DNA of 64,000 bases from Brassicibacter mesophilus. GTDB taxonomy: Bacteria; Bacillota; Clostridia; Tissierellales; Proteiniboraceae. How positions within the stretch are numbered: the stretch's first letter is position 1; every line of letters begins with the position of its first letter. The DNA lies in contig NZ_JBNPXI010000010.1 in the NCBI RefSeq assembly GCF_050433385.1, positions 1 through 64,000 on the forward strand. The letters run 5' to 3'. The notes beneath the pieces are model-generated. The model was not told where the DNA came from and searched no databases. It saw only the letters and a program-made list of their open reading frames with translations. Shown piece after piece: positions 16,194-25,240 of this stretch. The translations under genes and the position numbers were made by a program.

Positions 16194-18896
16194 ATGAGGA
16201 GGATTACTCAGATATATGAAATGCTTGTGAAAATTGAACAACAAAATCAAGATGGAGTTACAGCAGCAGAATTGAGTGAAAAGCTTAAAATAGATCGTAC
16301 TAATACAAGTAGATATTTAAACCAGCTTTATAATGAAGGAAAAATTCAAAAATCAAATGGCAGACCTGTATTTTATAGAACAAAATCTTCCTGTCCAACT
16401 CATAATACTGTTGTAAATAACGAATATAGTTTAGACATGATAGTAGGTGCTAATCAAAGTTTATCAATACCTATACAAAAAGCAAAAGCAGCAGTTTTAT
16501 ATCCTCCTAAAGGCTTACATACACTTTTGCTTGGTGAAACAGGTGTTGGAAAATCGATGTTTGCAGAAATGATGTATAAATTTGCAAAGGAATCATTGAC
16601 GATAGAAGATGATGCACCGTTTATACGATATAATTGTGCTGATTATGCAGATAATCCTCAACTTCTTATAGGTCAGATATTTGGAGTTAAAAAAGGAGCA
16701 TTTACTGGTGCAGAACGTGATAAAGACGGCTTATTGAAGAAAGCTGATGGAGGATTTCTTTTTTTGGATGAAGTCCACAGATTATCAGCTCAAGGCCAAG
16801 AAATGCTCTTTACTTTTATAGACAAAGGTTATTTTAGACCTTTAGGAGAAACTGAAAAGGTTACTTACGTAGACGTAAGACTTATAGCAGCTACAACAGA
16901 GGATACACACTCATATTTACTTGATACTTTTTCTAGAAGAATACCTATGATCATTAAGATGCCTCCATTAAGAAAGCGAAGCATATGTGAAAGATATTCT
17001 CTTGTAGAGACTTTTATCAATGAAGAATCTAGCCGGATAGGAAATACTATCTATATAAATAGGAATTCGTTAATCTCTTATCTGATTTATGAATGCCCTA
17101 ACAACATAGGCCAGCTTAAAAGTGATATTCAGCTAGCTTGTGCTAAAGCATTTTTAAACTATAAGTCGTCAGATATAAGGTATATACTGATTACTCAAAA
17201 TGATATTCCAAATCATGTTAGAAAAGGATTAATGAAGATAAAGTATTATAGAGAAGAAATTGAGCATGTGCTGATTAATAAAGATAATATATTAGGGTTT
17301 AGTAAAAATGAATACATTGACTTGTATAACGACTATGAAGTAGATAATCCTGAAGATTTTTATAACTTGATAGAGAGAAAGCTTGAATCCCTAAAGTCCA
17401 TAGGTATTGAAGAAAATGAAATAAATGAAATACTAAATATAGATATAGAAGCTCATTTTCAAAAATATATTGGAAATATATCGAGAAAATTCAGAAAAAA
17501 TGAGATTATTAAGATTGTTGATATAGAAATAGTTGAAGTAGCAGAAGAAATATTAGGACTTGCACAGAAAAGTTTTAATCGAGAATTTGATGAAAAGATT
17601 TATTATGGTCTAGCACTTCACTTAAAAAGTAGTATAGAAAGAATAAGGAACGGAGAAAAAATATATAATCCTAAGCTTAACTTTATAAGAGTTAACCATG
17701 AAGAAGCTTTCTTATTTGCCATGAAAATAGCTAAGCTAATTGACAATAGATTTGATATTGAGACACCTGTTGATGAAATAGGATATTTAACCATGTTTCT
17801 AACATCAGGTTCGTATGAGTTAGACAATGATCAGCAGAAAAAAGTTTCAGTAATCTTAATAATGCATGGAAATTCTACGGCTAGCAGTATGGCGGATGTT
17901 GTTAATAGCTTGATTGGTATAGACCATGCTATTTCACTTGATATGCCTCTTAATATGAAGCCTGAAATAATGTATGATATGGTTAGAAATAAGATACTTG
18001 ACATTGAACAAGGCAAAGGAGTCATATTATTAGTTGATATGGGATCTCTTACGGGGTTTGGAGATATGCTACATGAAGAAATAGGAATAAAAATAAAAAC
18101 TATAGATAAGGTTAGTACTCCAGTAGCATTAGAGATATGCAGAAAGGCAGTTATGGGATATGATATTGATCAGGTTTATAGTTCATTTAAAGATAAAAAT
18201 AGTAATTTTGAAAACATATCTAATATGAAAGAAAATGAAAAAAATAATATTATAGTAACTGCTTGCTTCACAGGCCAAGGCTCGTCAGTTAAGCTAAAAG
18301 AGATAATACAAGACAGCTTGACGGATTATGAATATGTAGAATACGTTGCTTTAGAGATTTCCAGTCGTAGTGAGTTTATAAGAAACCTTAATAGTCTTAA
18401 TAAAAAATATAATATTATATCTGTAATAAGCGCAATAGATATAGAAGTTGAGTATATTCCGTTGTTTTCACCAATAGAAATACTAGATGGAAGTGGTATT
18501 TCAAAAATAAAGAAGTTAGTTGAAGAAGAAGATATGTTTAGAAAAGTTGGGAAGTCCTTAAATGACCATATGACAGCAATAAGAGGAGAAGAAATAGTAT
18601 ATAATACAAAGCTTTTAATAAGCAATATTGAATATAGCCTAGATGTTAAAGTTCCTAGTGATGTAAAGCTAGGGGTCACACTACATATTTGCTTTTTAGT
18701 TGATAGTATACTAAATGGTATAGAAACTAAGAAATTTGAAAATTTGAAGGAATATAAAAGACAGCATGAATCTGAGCTTAGCAAAATAAAAAAATGTATG
18801 TCTTTAATAGAGAAAATATATAACATTGAGATAGGTGATAATGAACTAGCTTTTATATTAAAGCAGGTTTTATCAAATAGTGATACTGTGCAATAG
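16194..18896 (+). CDS. LevR-type sigma-54-dependent PTS-regulated activator
   Basis: A 900-residue transcription activator. Order of parts: winged-helix DNA-binding domain (about 1-70); AAA+ sigma-54 interaction domain with Walker A GETGVGKS (114-121), the loop GAFTGAERD (about 167) and Walker B GGFLFLDEV (about 186); PRD1 (about 440-540, with LALHLKS); an EIIA-mannose-type domain with phosphorylatable His558 in IMHGNSTAS; an EIIB-like segment with VTACFTGQGSS; and PRD2 (about 800-895). Phosphorylation by HPr and the cognate PTS would set activity. ATG 16194 follows AAGGGGGA; the frame open from 16155 has no site. It should activate the sigma-54 promoter at 19040. Confidence 0.92.
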   Translation: MRRITQIYEMLVKIEQQNQDGVTAAELSEKLKIDRTNTSRYLNQLYNEGKIQKSNGRPVFYRTKSSCPTHNTVVNNEYSLDMIVGANQSLSIPIQKAKAAVLYPPKGLHTLLLGETGVGKSMFAEMMYKFAKESLTIEDDAPFIRYNCADYADNPQLLIGQIFGVKKGAFTGAERDKDGLLKKADGGFLFLDEVHRLSAQGQEMLFTFIDKGYFRPLGETEKVTYVDVRLIAATTEDTHSYLLDTFSRRIPMIIKMPPLRKRSICERYSLVETFINEESSRIGNTIYINRNSLISYLIYECPNNIGQLKSDIQLACAKAFLNYKSSDIRYILITQNDIPNHVRKGLMKIKYYREEIEHVLINKDNILGFSKNEYIDLYNDYEVDNPEDFYNLIERKLESLKSIGIEENEINEILNIDIEAHFQKYIGNISRKFRKNEIIKIVDIEIVEVAEEILGLAQKSFNREFDEKIYYGLALHLKSSIERIRNGEKIYNPKLNFIRVNHEEAFLFAMKIAKLIDNRFDIETPVDEIGYLTMFLTSGSYELDNDQQKKVSVILIMHGNSTASSMADVVNSLIGIDHAISLDMPLNMKPEIMYDMVRNKILDIEQGKGVILLVDMGSLTGFGDMLHEEIGIKIKTIDKVSTPVALEICRKAVMGYDIDQVYSSFKDKNSNFENISNMKENEKNNIIVTACFTGQGSSVKLKEIIQDSLTDYEYVEYVALEISSRSEFIRNLNSLNKKYNIISVISAIDIEVEYIPLFSPIEILDGSGISKIKKLVEEEDMFRKVGKSLNDHMTAIRGEEIVYNTKLLISNIEYSLDVKVPSDVKLGVTLHICFLVDSILNGIETKKFENLKEYKRQHESELSKIKKCMSLIEKIYNIEIGDNELAFILKQVLSNSDTVQ

Positions 18897-18977
18897 TGTG
18901 TAAATGTTTTACACACTATTTTTATATAATTACACGCAGAAATTTTCATGGAAAAGTAACCTTTATAATTATATTTT

Positions 18978-19012
18978 CTGAAATCGTTCAGTTAGCTTGA
19001 TACATGATATCA
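18978..19012 (+). promoter_or_regulatory. Candidate upstream activator sites
   Basis: Two small palindromes, CTGAA-4-TTCAG (18978-18991) and TGATA-5-TATCA (18998-19012), lie 30-60 bp upstream of the sigma-54 promoter, a location used by activators of this class. Recognition by the adjacent LevR-like protein is inference. Confidence 0.35.
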
Positions 19013-19039
19013 TTCGTGAAAAAAAGGCACATTCTAAAT

Positions 19040-19056
19040 TTGGCACGAATGTTGCT
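19040..19056 (+). promoter_or_regulatory. Sigma-54 (-24/-12) promoter
   Basis: TTGGCACGAATGTTGCT matches the -24 TGGCAC and -12 TTGCT elements at the correct spacing. It lies about 90 bp before the BadF-type kinase gene and should drive the PTS operon from 19144 onward. Confidence 0.93.
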
Positions 19057-19143
19057 ATATATTGATAATGTAATGGTTTCAAATATAAACATAATTATGT
19101 TTTCTGTACAAAGCCATATTTTGCATATGAGAGGAGGGAGAAA

Positions 19144-20058
19144 GTGAAGTATTATGTTGGTATTGATGGGGGTGGTTCAAAGACATTTGCATGCATAAGC
19201 GATGGACATAACATGATTTCTTCGGTCGAAGTAGGTGCTACTAATTATCATTCGGTGGGAATTGAGTCAGTACAAGTTGAACTGGAACGAATATTTCTAT
19301 ACTTATTAAAAGAGCTTCATATACAAAAAGATGATATAAGATCTTTGTGTTTGGGTTGTGCTGGAATAGACTGCACTAAAGATGAGCAGACAATCTATAA
19401 CCTTTTTAGAAAAATCGGATATAAGAATAGATTACAGGTATGCAATGACAGTATTATCGCATTAGTAGCTGCTAATGGTAAAAAAACAGGTGGACTAATT
19501 ATCAGTGGTACAGGCTCTATTGCAGTTGGAGTAGACGAGAATGGTCAAGTTTATAGAGTAGGGGGATGGGGACATATTTTAGATGATATTGGAAGTGGTT
19601 ATTTTATAGGAAAAAGAGCTATTCAAGCTATTATGAAGTATTATGATGGAAGGGGTAGTAAGACTATACTATGGGATGAAATTAAGGAAAAGTTAAAAAT
19701 AACTAGCCCAGAAGATTTAATACCTTATACATATGATAATAAGCTGTCAAAACAAATGATTTCATCTCTAGCTGAAAGTGTTATTAATGTTTCTAAATTT
19801 GATGGAGTTGCTAGAAATATAATAGATGAAGCAGTTAAAGGGCTTACAGATATGGCGATAACTCTTATTTCTAAAATTGACAAGTATGATATTCCTTTAG
19901 GATTATACGGCAGTATTTTATTGAAATCTGAAATTATAAGAGAAGAGTTGTGTAAACAAATCAATAACCATTATCCGGATATCATTATAAAAATACCTAC
20001 TATAAGTGCTGCAGAAGGTGCTTTGATTTTAGCTATGGAAGGAGATGCATGTCAATGA
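19144..20058 (+). CDS. BadF/BadG-family sugar kinase, N-acetylglucosamine kinase-like
   Basis: A 304-residue ASKHA-fold kinase. Phosphate-1 loop GIDGGGSKTFACISD (about residues 5-19), adenosine-side motifs ISGTGSIAVGV (about 120-130) and the conserved GGWGHILDDIGSGYFIG (about 139-155) are typical of N-acetylglucosamine kinases of the BadF group. It likely phosphorylates the free amino sugar or hexose released when the PTS-imported phospho-disaccharide is cleaved. GTG start behind GAGGAGGG. First gene of the sigma-54 operon; it overlaps the EIIB gene, showing tight coupling. The exact sugar is inferred. Confidence 0.85.
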   Translation: MKYYVGIDGGGSKTFACISDGHNMISSVEVGATNYHSVGIESVQVELERIFLYLLKELHIQKDDIRSLCLGCAGIDCTKDEQTIYNLFRKIGYKNRLQVCNDSIIALVAANGKKTGGLIISGTGSIAVGVDENGQVYRVGGWGHILDDIGSGYFIGKRAIQAIMKYYDGRGSKTILWDEIKEKLKITSPEDLIPYTYDNKLSKQMISSLAESVINVSKFDGVARNIIDEAVKGLTDMAITLISKIDKYDIPLGLYGSILLKSEIIREELCKQINNHYPDIIIKIPTISAAEGALILAMEGDACQ

Positions 20059-20366
20059 AGAAAATATTATTAATATGCTCAGGAGGTATGTCTACTAGCT
20101 TACTTTCTACGAAGATGAGTAATGCGGCAGCAAAAAAAGGAATAGAAGTTAGTATATCTGCAGTTGCTGAAGCAGATGTAAAAAATAATATAGATGATGT
20201 TGATGTTTTGTTGCTTGGACCACAAGTTAGATATCTTCTTCCTAAAGTGAAAGAATTACTTGGGTCTAAAGAGGTTCCAGTAGACATTATAAATGGAATA
20301 CATTATGGAACAATGAACGGTGAAGCAGTATTAGATCACGCATTAAAGATGATAAAAGGGGATTAA
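20049..20366 (+). CDS. PTS lactose/cellobiose-family EIIB
   Basis: A 105-residue phosphocarrier domain. The phosphocysteine lies in LLICSGGMSTSLL (about residues 7-19), the hallmark of lactose/chitobiose/cellobiose EIIB proteins; LLLGPQVRYLLPKV follows at about 57-70. It takes phosphate from EIIA and passes it to sugar bound by EIIC. Two in-frame ATGs (20049 and 20055) are possible; AAGGAG lies 5 or 11 nt upstream. The gene overlaps the kinase stop codon. Confidence 0.93.
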   Translation: MSMKKILLICSGGMSTSLLSTKMSNAAAKKGIEVSISAVAEADVKNNIDDVDVLLLGPQVRYLLPKVKELLGSKEVPVDIINGIHYGTMNGEAVLDHALKMIKGD

Positions 20367-20445
20367 CGGGAAAATAATTTTAGAATCAATTGATTCTAAA
20401 AAGAGAGAAAGTAGTATTTTAAAATTATACTAGGGGGATTGTAAT

Positions 20446-21729
20446 ATGGATGGTTTTTTAAGGTTTATGGAAAAACGATTTGTTCCTGTAGCATCTAAAA
20501 TAGGTGGGCAAAGACACTTATTAGCTATACGTGATGGCTTTTGTTCAATTATGCCGATACTTTTAGCAGGTGCATTTGCAGTGTTATTAAATAATACTTT
20601 GGGTGCGTGGATTCCACCATTAGGTGCGATATTGACGCCAATAAATGGTAATGCATGGTGGGGTACGTTTGCAATAATAACTTTAGTTGTTACTTTTTCT
20701 ATCTCATATCACTTAGCTAAAGGATACGGAGAAGATGGTCTTGCAGCTGGATTAATAGCTGTTGCTTCATTTTTCTGTATAATGCCACAAGCACATGGTG
20801 ACGCAGGTTGGGGATATATTCACTGGGGATATCTAAATTCTTCAGGTTTATTCACTGGTATGATTGTTGCTCTAATTGCAACTGAAATATTTGTAAAACT
20901 AACAAAAAGAGGTCTAATAATAAAAATGCCTGAAAACGTACCTCCAGCAGTAGGTAAAGCTTTTGCATCAGTAGTGCCAGGCTTTGTTGCAATATTTGTC
21001 TTTGGAGCTATAGCCTTTATAATCAATAAGCTAGGAGCTAATAGCTTGTACGATATAATTTACAACGTAATTCAAAAACCATTACAAGGATTTGGCCAAA
21101 GTATAATATCAGTTTTATTATTACCTATCCTTATGAATTTATTTTGGTTCTTTGGATTACATGGAGCCAATATATTCGAACCAATAATGCAAAGTGTCTA
21201 TTTACCAGCACTTGAAGCAAATGCTAGTGCAATACAACAAGGATTGGCAGCTCCTAATTTAATAACTAAGTCATTCTTTGATTCTTATGTACATTTAGGA
21301 GGTTCTGGTGCTACTTTAGCTTTGATAATTGCAATATTAATTGCTTCGAAGAAGAGAAAAGAATACAAAGAAGTTGCAAAGCTGTCTCTGGCTCCTGGAG
21401 TATTCCAAATAAACGAGACAGTTATATACGGATTACCAATAGTTCTTAACCCAATGTTATTTATACCTTTTTTAATCACACCTGGAATTCTTTCATTAAT
21501 TGCATATATCGCAACTGCTACAGGTTTAGTACCTCCAACTTATGTCCCAATACCGTGGATTTCGCCAGTTGGCATTGGTGCTTTTCTAGCAACTGGAGGG
21601 GCTGGATTTGCTAGTATAAGAGCTGCTATTCTAGCTATAATAAACTTTGTGATTGCTATAATAATATATTTGCCTTTTATTAAACTATCAGATAGGCAGG
21701 TTAAAGATAAAGAAAAACAGAGTGCTTAA
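20446..21729 (+). CDS. PTS lactose/cellobiose-family EIIC permease
   Basis: A 427-residue sugar-translocating membrane subunit of the cellobiose/chitobiose/lactose class with about ten membrane segments. Typical features are RFMEKRFVPVASKIGGQRHL at residues 5-24, then AIRDGFCSIMP, FWFFGLHGANI (about 228-238), PGVFQINETVIYGLPIVLNP (about 315-334, the sugar-site NE motif) and YVPIPWISPVGIGAFLATGG near 365-384. Encoded as a separate protein between EIIB and EIIA. Substrate is probably a beta-linked disaccharide. Confidence 0.93.
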   Translation: MDGFLRFMEKRFVPVASKIGGQRHLLAIRDGFCSIMPILLAGAFAVLLNNTLGAWIPPLGAILTPINGNAWWGTFAIITLVVTFSISYHLAKGYGEDGLAAGLIAVASFFCIMPQAHGDAGWGYIHWGYLNSSGLFTGMIVALIATEIFVKLTKRGLIIKMPENVPPAVGKAFASVVPGFVAIFVFGAIAFIINKLGANSLYDIIYNVIQKPLQGFGQSIISVLLLPILMNLFWFFGLHGANIFEPIMQSVYLPALEANASAIQQGLAAPNLITKSFFDSYVHLGGSGATLALIIAILIASKKRKEYKEVAKLSLAPGVFQINETVIYGLPIVLNPMLFIPFLITPGILSLIAYIATATGLVPPTYVPIPWISPVGIGAFLATGGAGFASIRAAILAIINFVIAIIIYLPFIKLSDRQVKDKEKQSA

Positions 21730-21739
21730 TAAAGGGTAG

Positions 21740-21763
21740 GGTAAAGGGCATTTGCCCTTTACC
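21740..21763 (+). terminator. Intercistronic hairpin
   Basis: A perfect 10-bp stem (21740-21749 with 21754-21763) lies between EIIC and EIIA. The T-run is poor, so partial termination or mRNA processing is more likely than full termination. Confidence 0.4.
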
Positions 21764-21859
21764 TTGCTATTTGAGCTATACCAAATATTTTATGCTGTTT
21801 TTATAAGATAAAGGTATAATTAATATAAAAGGCTTTGAATAGAGGAAGGGGACATAAAT

Positions 21860-22168
21860 ATGGATTTTGAAATGGTCATAATAAATATTATAAACCATAG
21901 TGGAGAAGCTAGAAGCTTAAGCATGGATGGAATAAGATATGCTAAGAATAATGATATCGAAAAGGCAAGAAAATGCATCGAAGAAGCTAATGGAAAGCTT
22001 TCTCTTGCTCATAAAAGTCAAACAACTCTTATCCATGAAGAGGCACAAGGAAATAAGCAAGAACTATCATTACTTCTCGTTCACGCTCAAGACCACTTAA
22101 TGAATGCAATAACTATAAGAGATTTAGCAAATGAGTTTATAGATATTTACAGCAAAATGACTGAGTAG
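21860..22168 (+). CDS. PTS lactose/cellobiose-family EIIA
   Basis: A 102-residue three-helix EIIA of the lactose/cellobiose family. The phosphoryl His is in LLLVHAQDHLMNA (about residues 71-83), with the conserved trimer-core Asp at the following QD. IINHSGEARSLSMDGI opens the first helix. Receives phosphate from HPr and donates it to the EIIB at 20049. ATG behind GGAAGGGGAC. Confidence 0.93.
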   Translation: MDFEMVIINIINHSGEARSLSMDGIRYAKNNDIEKARKCIEEANGKLSLAHKSQTTLIHEEAQGNKQELSLLLVHAQDHLMNAITIRDLANEFIDIYSKMTE

Positions 22169-22246
22169 GACAGCAGCCTATTCAGTCATTTAATATATAA
22201 CTAAGCATAGTGAACAACTAAAAACTTTGATCAGGGAGGAACTACA

Positions 22247-23581
22247 ATGGCAGGACTCAAAATAGCTGTTATCGGTGGAGGAAGTAGTTATACTCCTGAA
22301 TTAATAGAGGGTTTTATTAAAAGATATGAAGAATTGCCCGTCAGTGAAATTTGGCTTGTGGATATAGAAAAAGGCAAAGAAAAACTAGAAATTGTATCAG
22401 ATTTAGCTAGAAGAATGATAAAAAAGAAAGAAATGAGAATGAAAATAATTAATACTTTAGATAGACGAAAAGCTATCCAAGGAGCAGATTTTGTTCTTAC
22501 ACAGCTAAGAGTAGGAGGATTAGATGCTAGAGCGAATGATGAAAAGATTCCACTTAAATACGGTGCTATAGGACAAGAGACTGTTGGTGCAGGAGGGTTT
22601 GCAAAAGCAATCAGAACTATTCCAGTTATTAAAGAAATCTGCGATGATATTGAAGCATTATCTCCTAATGCTTGGCTTATTAACTTTACTAATCCTGCAG
22701 GAATAATTACTGAAATGGTATTGAAGTACACAAAGGTAAAAGTAATAGGCCTATGCAATGTTCCTATTAGTATGTCAAATAATATTTCGAAGATAATGGA
22801 TGTGAATGTAAATAGAATAAAAATTGATTTTGTTGGTCTCAATCACATGGTGTATGGCAAAGAAGTATATCTTGATGGGCACATTGTTACTAATGAAGTA
22901 CTTAATAAAATAGCCGATGGGGAAAGCTTCTCAATGAAAAATGTTCCAGATATGAGATGGGATACAGATTTTATCAAAGCTCTAGGTATGATTCCTTGTC
23001 CATACCATAGATATTACTATATGAAAGATGAGATGTTAAAGAAGCTGTTAAAAGATATGCAAACTAATATAAAAAGTAGAGCGGAACAGGTTATGGAAAT
23101 AGAAAAGAAGTTATTTAATATATATGTGGATCCTTTACTTAATCATAAGCCGAAAGAATTAGAGGAAAGAGGAGGAGCATATTACTCAGATGCAGCAGTA
23201 TCCCTTATAAGTGCAATATTTAATGATAAGAATGAGATTCATACTGTAAATGTAGAGAACAATGGAACTATTCCTGAATTACCCTATGAATCAGTTATAG
23301 AAACCAATTGTATAGTAAACAGAAATGGTGCTCATCCATTAAATATTGGCAAGCTTCCCGATAAAATTAGCGGTCTTATAAGAATGATAAAGGACTATGA
23401 AGCTTTAACTATTAAATCAAGTATGCAAGGAGACTATCATATTGCACTACAAGCTCTCATCGTAAATCCTTTAGTTCAATCTGTAGATAAAGCTATAAAA
23501 ATTTTAGATGAAATATTGAAAGTGAATAGGGATTTTATTTACAGTTCATACAGCGAATATTTTAAAAAAATGGAGGTATGA
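22247..23581 (+). CDS. GH4 family 6-phospho-beta-glucosidase-like enzyme
   Basis: A 444-residue NAD- and Mn-dependent glycoside hydrolase of family 4. The Rossmann loop is AVIGGGSSYTPELIEGFI (about 6-23). The metal cysteine is in GLCNVPI (about 168-174) and a metal histidine in VGLNHMVYG (about 196-204); LRVGGLDARANDE and GQETVGAGGFAKA are typical. It would hydrolyse the 6-phosphorylated disaccharide delivered by the PTS. The CNVP motif matches the phospho-beta-glucosidase branch, unlike the CDQP form in the second cluster. GGGAGG lies before the ATG. Confidence 0.9.
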   Translation: MAGLKIAVIGGGSSYTPELIEGFIKRYEELPVSEIWLVDIEKGKEKLEIVSDLARRMIKKKEMRMKIINTLDRRKAIQGADFVLTQLRVGGLDARANDEKIPLKYGAIGQETVGAGGFAKAIRTIPVIKEICDDIEALSPNAWLINFTNPAGIITEMVLKYTKVKVIGLCNVPISMSNNISKIMDVNVNRIKIDFVGLNHMVYGKEVYLDGHIVTNEVLNKIADGESFSMKNVPDMRWDTDFIKALGMIPCPYHRYYYMKDEMLKKLLKDMQTNIKSRAEQVMEIEKKLFNIYVDPLLNHKPKELEERGGAYYSDAAVSLISAIFNDKNEIHTVNVENNGTIPELPYESVIETNCIVNRNGAHPLNIGKLPDKISGLIRMIKDYEALTIKSSMQGDYHIALQALIVNPLVQSVDKAIKILDEILKVNRDFIYSSYSEYFKKMEV

Positions 23582-23582
23582 A

Positions 23583-24677
23583 ATGAAAAGATTAGGTATA
23601 TCAATTTATCCCCATCATGGAACTTTGGATGAGAATAAAAATTATATAGATACTGCTAGCAGTTATGGTTTCGAGAGAATATTTTCTTGCCTGATTTCTA
23701 CACAAGATAATAGTGATAAGTTAGTATCTGAGTTCAAAGACTTAGTAAACTATGCCAATGAGCTAAAAATGCAAGTTGTAGCTGATGTCAGTCCAGAAGT
23801 TTTTACAAAATTCAATATAAAATATGATGATCTAGGTTTTTTTCATGAGTTAGGTTTACATGGAATAAGGCTTGATATTGGATTTTCAGGAAATGAAGAA
23901 AGTATTATGACATATAATCCATACGGTTTAAAAATAGAAATCAATATGAGCAACGGTACGAAATATTTAGATAACATATTATCATATAAACCAAATGTAG
24001 AAAACTTAATAGGATGTCATAACTTTTATCCTCATAGATATTCAGGTCTTTCTAGAGAACATTTTTATAAATGCAGCAAACAATTTAAAGAAAGTGGAAT
24101 TAAGACTGCAGCTTTTGTTTCTTCTAATGTCGGGAAAATTGGACCATGGAATGTAACCGAAGGGTTACCTACTTTAGAAGAACACAGGTTTTTACCTATA
24201 GAGGTACAAGCAAAAGATCTATTTAATACAGAATTAATAGATGATGTAATCATTTCTCACTGCTTCTCTTCACAAGAAGAATTAAAGTCTTTATCTAATT
24301 TAGATAAGAACATACTTACTTTAAATGTTAAATTAAATCAAAATATTTCTGAGATTGAACGTAAGATAGTGCTAGAAGAGTTTCATTTTAATAGAGGCGA
24401 TGTGTCTGAATATATGATACGTTCTACTCAAAGCAGGGTAAAATATAAAAACAATACATTTGAGCTTTTTAATCCAGCTGAAATTAAAAGAGGAGACATT
24501 CTAATAGAGAGCTCACTATATGATAGATATGCAGGTGAATTGCAGATAGCATTAAAACCAATGACTAATAGCGGCAAAACTAATGTGGTTGGGAAAATTG
24601 TTGATGAAGAAATATATTTACTAGATTATATTAAACCGTGGCAAAAGTTTAAATTTAGACTTCTAGATGATCAGTAG
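23583..24677 (+). CDS. DUF871/MupG-family phosphoglycosidase
   Basis: A 364-residue protein of the DUF871 family: an N-terminal TIM barrel (LGISIYPHHGTLDENKNYID at residues 3-22; GLHGIRLDIGFSG about 98-110; HNFYPHRYSGLS about 142-153) and a C-terminal small beta domain (about 245-362). The characterised member MupG cleaves MurNAc-6-phosphate-GlcNAc. With a kinase, PTS and GH4 in the same operon, a cell-wall-derived or other phospho-disaccharide is a fair guess, but no murQ etherase is present. It starts one base after the GH4 stop and has GGAGG inside the GH4 end. Confidence 0.82.
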   Translation: MKRLGISIYPHHGTLDENKNYIDTASSYGFERIFSCLISTQDNSDKLVSEFKDLVNYANELKMQVVADVSPEVFTKFNIKYDDLGFFHELGLHGIRLDIGFSGNEESIMTYNPYGLKIEINMSNGTKYLDNILSYKPNVENLIGCHNFYPHRYSGLSREHFYKCSKQFKESGIKTAAFVSSNVGKIGPWNVTEGLPTLEEHRFLPIEVQAKDLFNTELIDDVIISHCFSSQEELKSLSNLDKNILTLNVKLNQNISEIERKIVLEEFHFNRGDVSEYMIRSTQSRVKYKNNTFELFNPAEIKRGDILIESSLYDRYAGELQIALKPMTNSGKTNVVGKIVDEEIYLLDYIKPWQKFKFRLLDDQ

Positions 24678-24716
24678 AGTGAAAAGTACAGTATACTTCA
24701 CTTTATAGGAGTTTTT
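24676..24716 (+). terminator. Possible operon terminator
   Basis: An imperfect hairpin (AGTGAAAAGTA with TACTTCACT, one bulge) follows the MupG-like gene, with a T5 run about a dozen bases further on. Confidence 0.4.
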
Positions 24717-24809
24717 GATTTTATTTTTATGATATAATACTGTTAATTGATTTGCTAAAATAATGCCTATTAGTACAAAAGAATAACTAAGATTAAGGAG
24801 GAGATGCAA

Positions 24810-25109
24810 ATGATAAATTATGATTCAGATATAGTGTCAAATGAAGAGATGAAAGATAATTTTCATGTAATAAAAAAGAACTTGCCTATATTTAAAGATA
24901 AATTTGATATAGTTTTAAGAGATACAGATGGAGATGCTTCAGTTTCTGATTTAGATAGACTCATAAGAGAGTCCTTAGAAGAAGGAAATTTAAACTTTTC
25001 AGAAAAAAGAATATTAAATGGCTTCTATGAGACATGGATGGCTATATTTATGATGGTTGGAAGCGCTGAAAAATCTCTTGAAATACTTTTTCGAGACATA
25101 GAAGTCTAG
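24810..25109 (+). CDS. Small acidic protein, unknown
   Basis: A 99-residue acidic, mostly helical protein with no signal peptide, cysteine or clear membrane span. Recognisable bits are FKDKFDIVLRDTDGDASVSD, where the D-x-D-x-D pattern resembles a calcium or regulatory loop, and ILNGFYETWMAIFMM near residue 70. I chose ATG 24810, which has AAGGAGG at 8-nt spacing; the in-frame ATG at 24804 is too close. It ends at a strong terminator. No family recognised. Confidence 0.65.
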   Translation: MINYDSDIVSNEEMKDNFHVIKKNLPIFKDKFDIVLRDTDGDASVSDLDRLIRESLEEGNLNFSEKRILNGFYETWMAIFMMVGSAEKSLEILFRDIEV

Positions 25110-25120
25110 TTTTATATCAG

Positions 25121-25180
25121 ACAATTAAAACACCATTTAGTAGAAAGTTATACTAAATGGTGTTTTAATTGTTTTTATTT
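25121..25180 (+). terminator. Strong rho-independent terminator
   Basis: A perfect stem of about 22 bp (25121-25142 with 25151-25172) followed by GTTTTTATTTT. Confidence 0.88.
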
Positions 25181-25240
25181 TCAGATTATTGATGTAAAAT
25201 AAAACATAGAACAAATATTATTGAAAGAAGGTAGATAATT

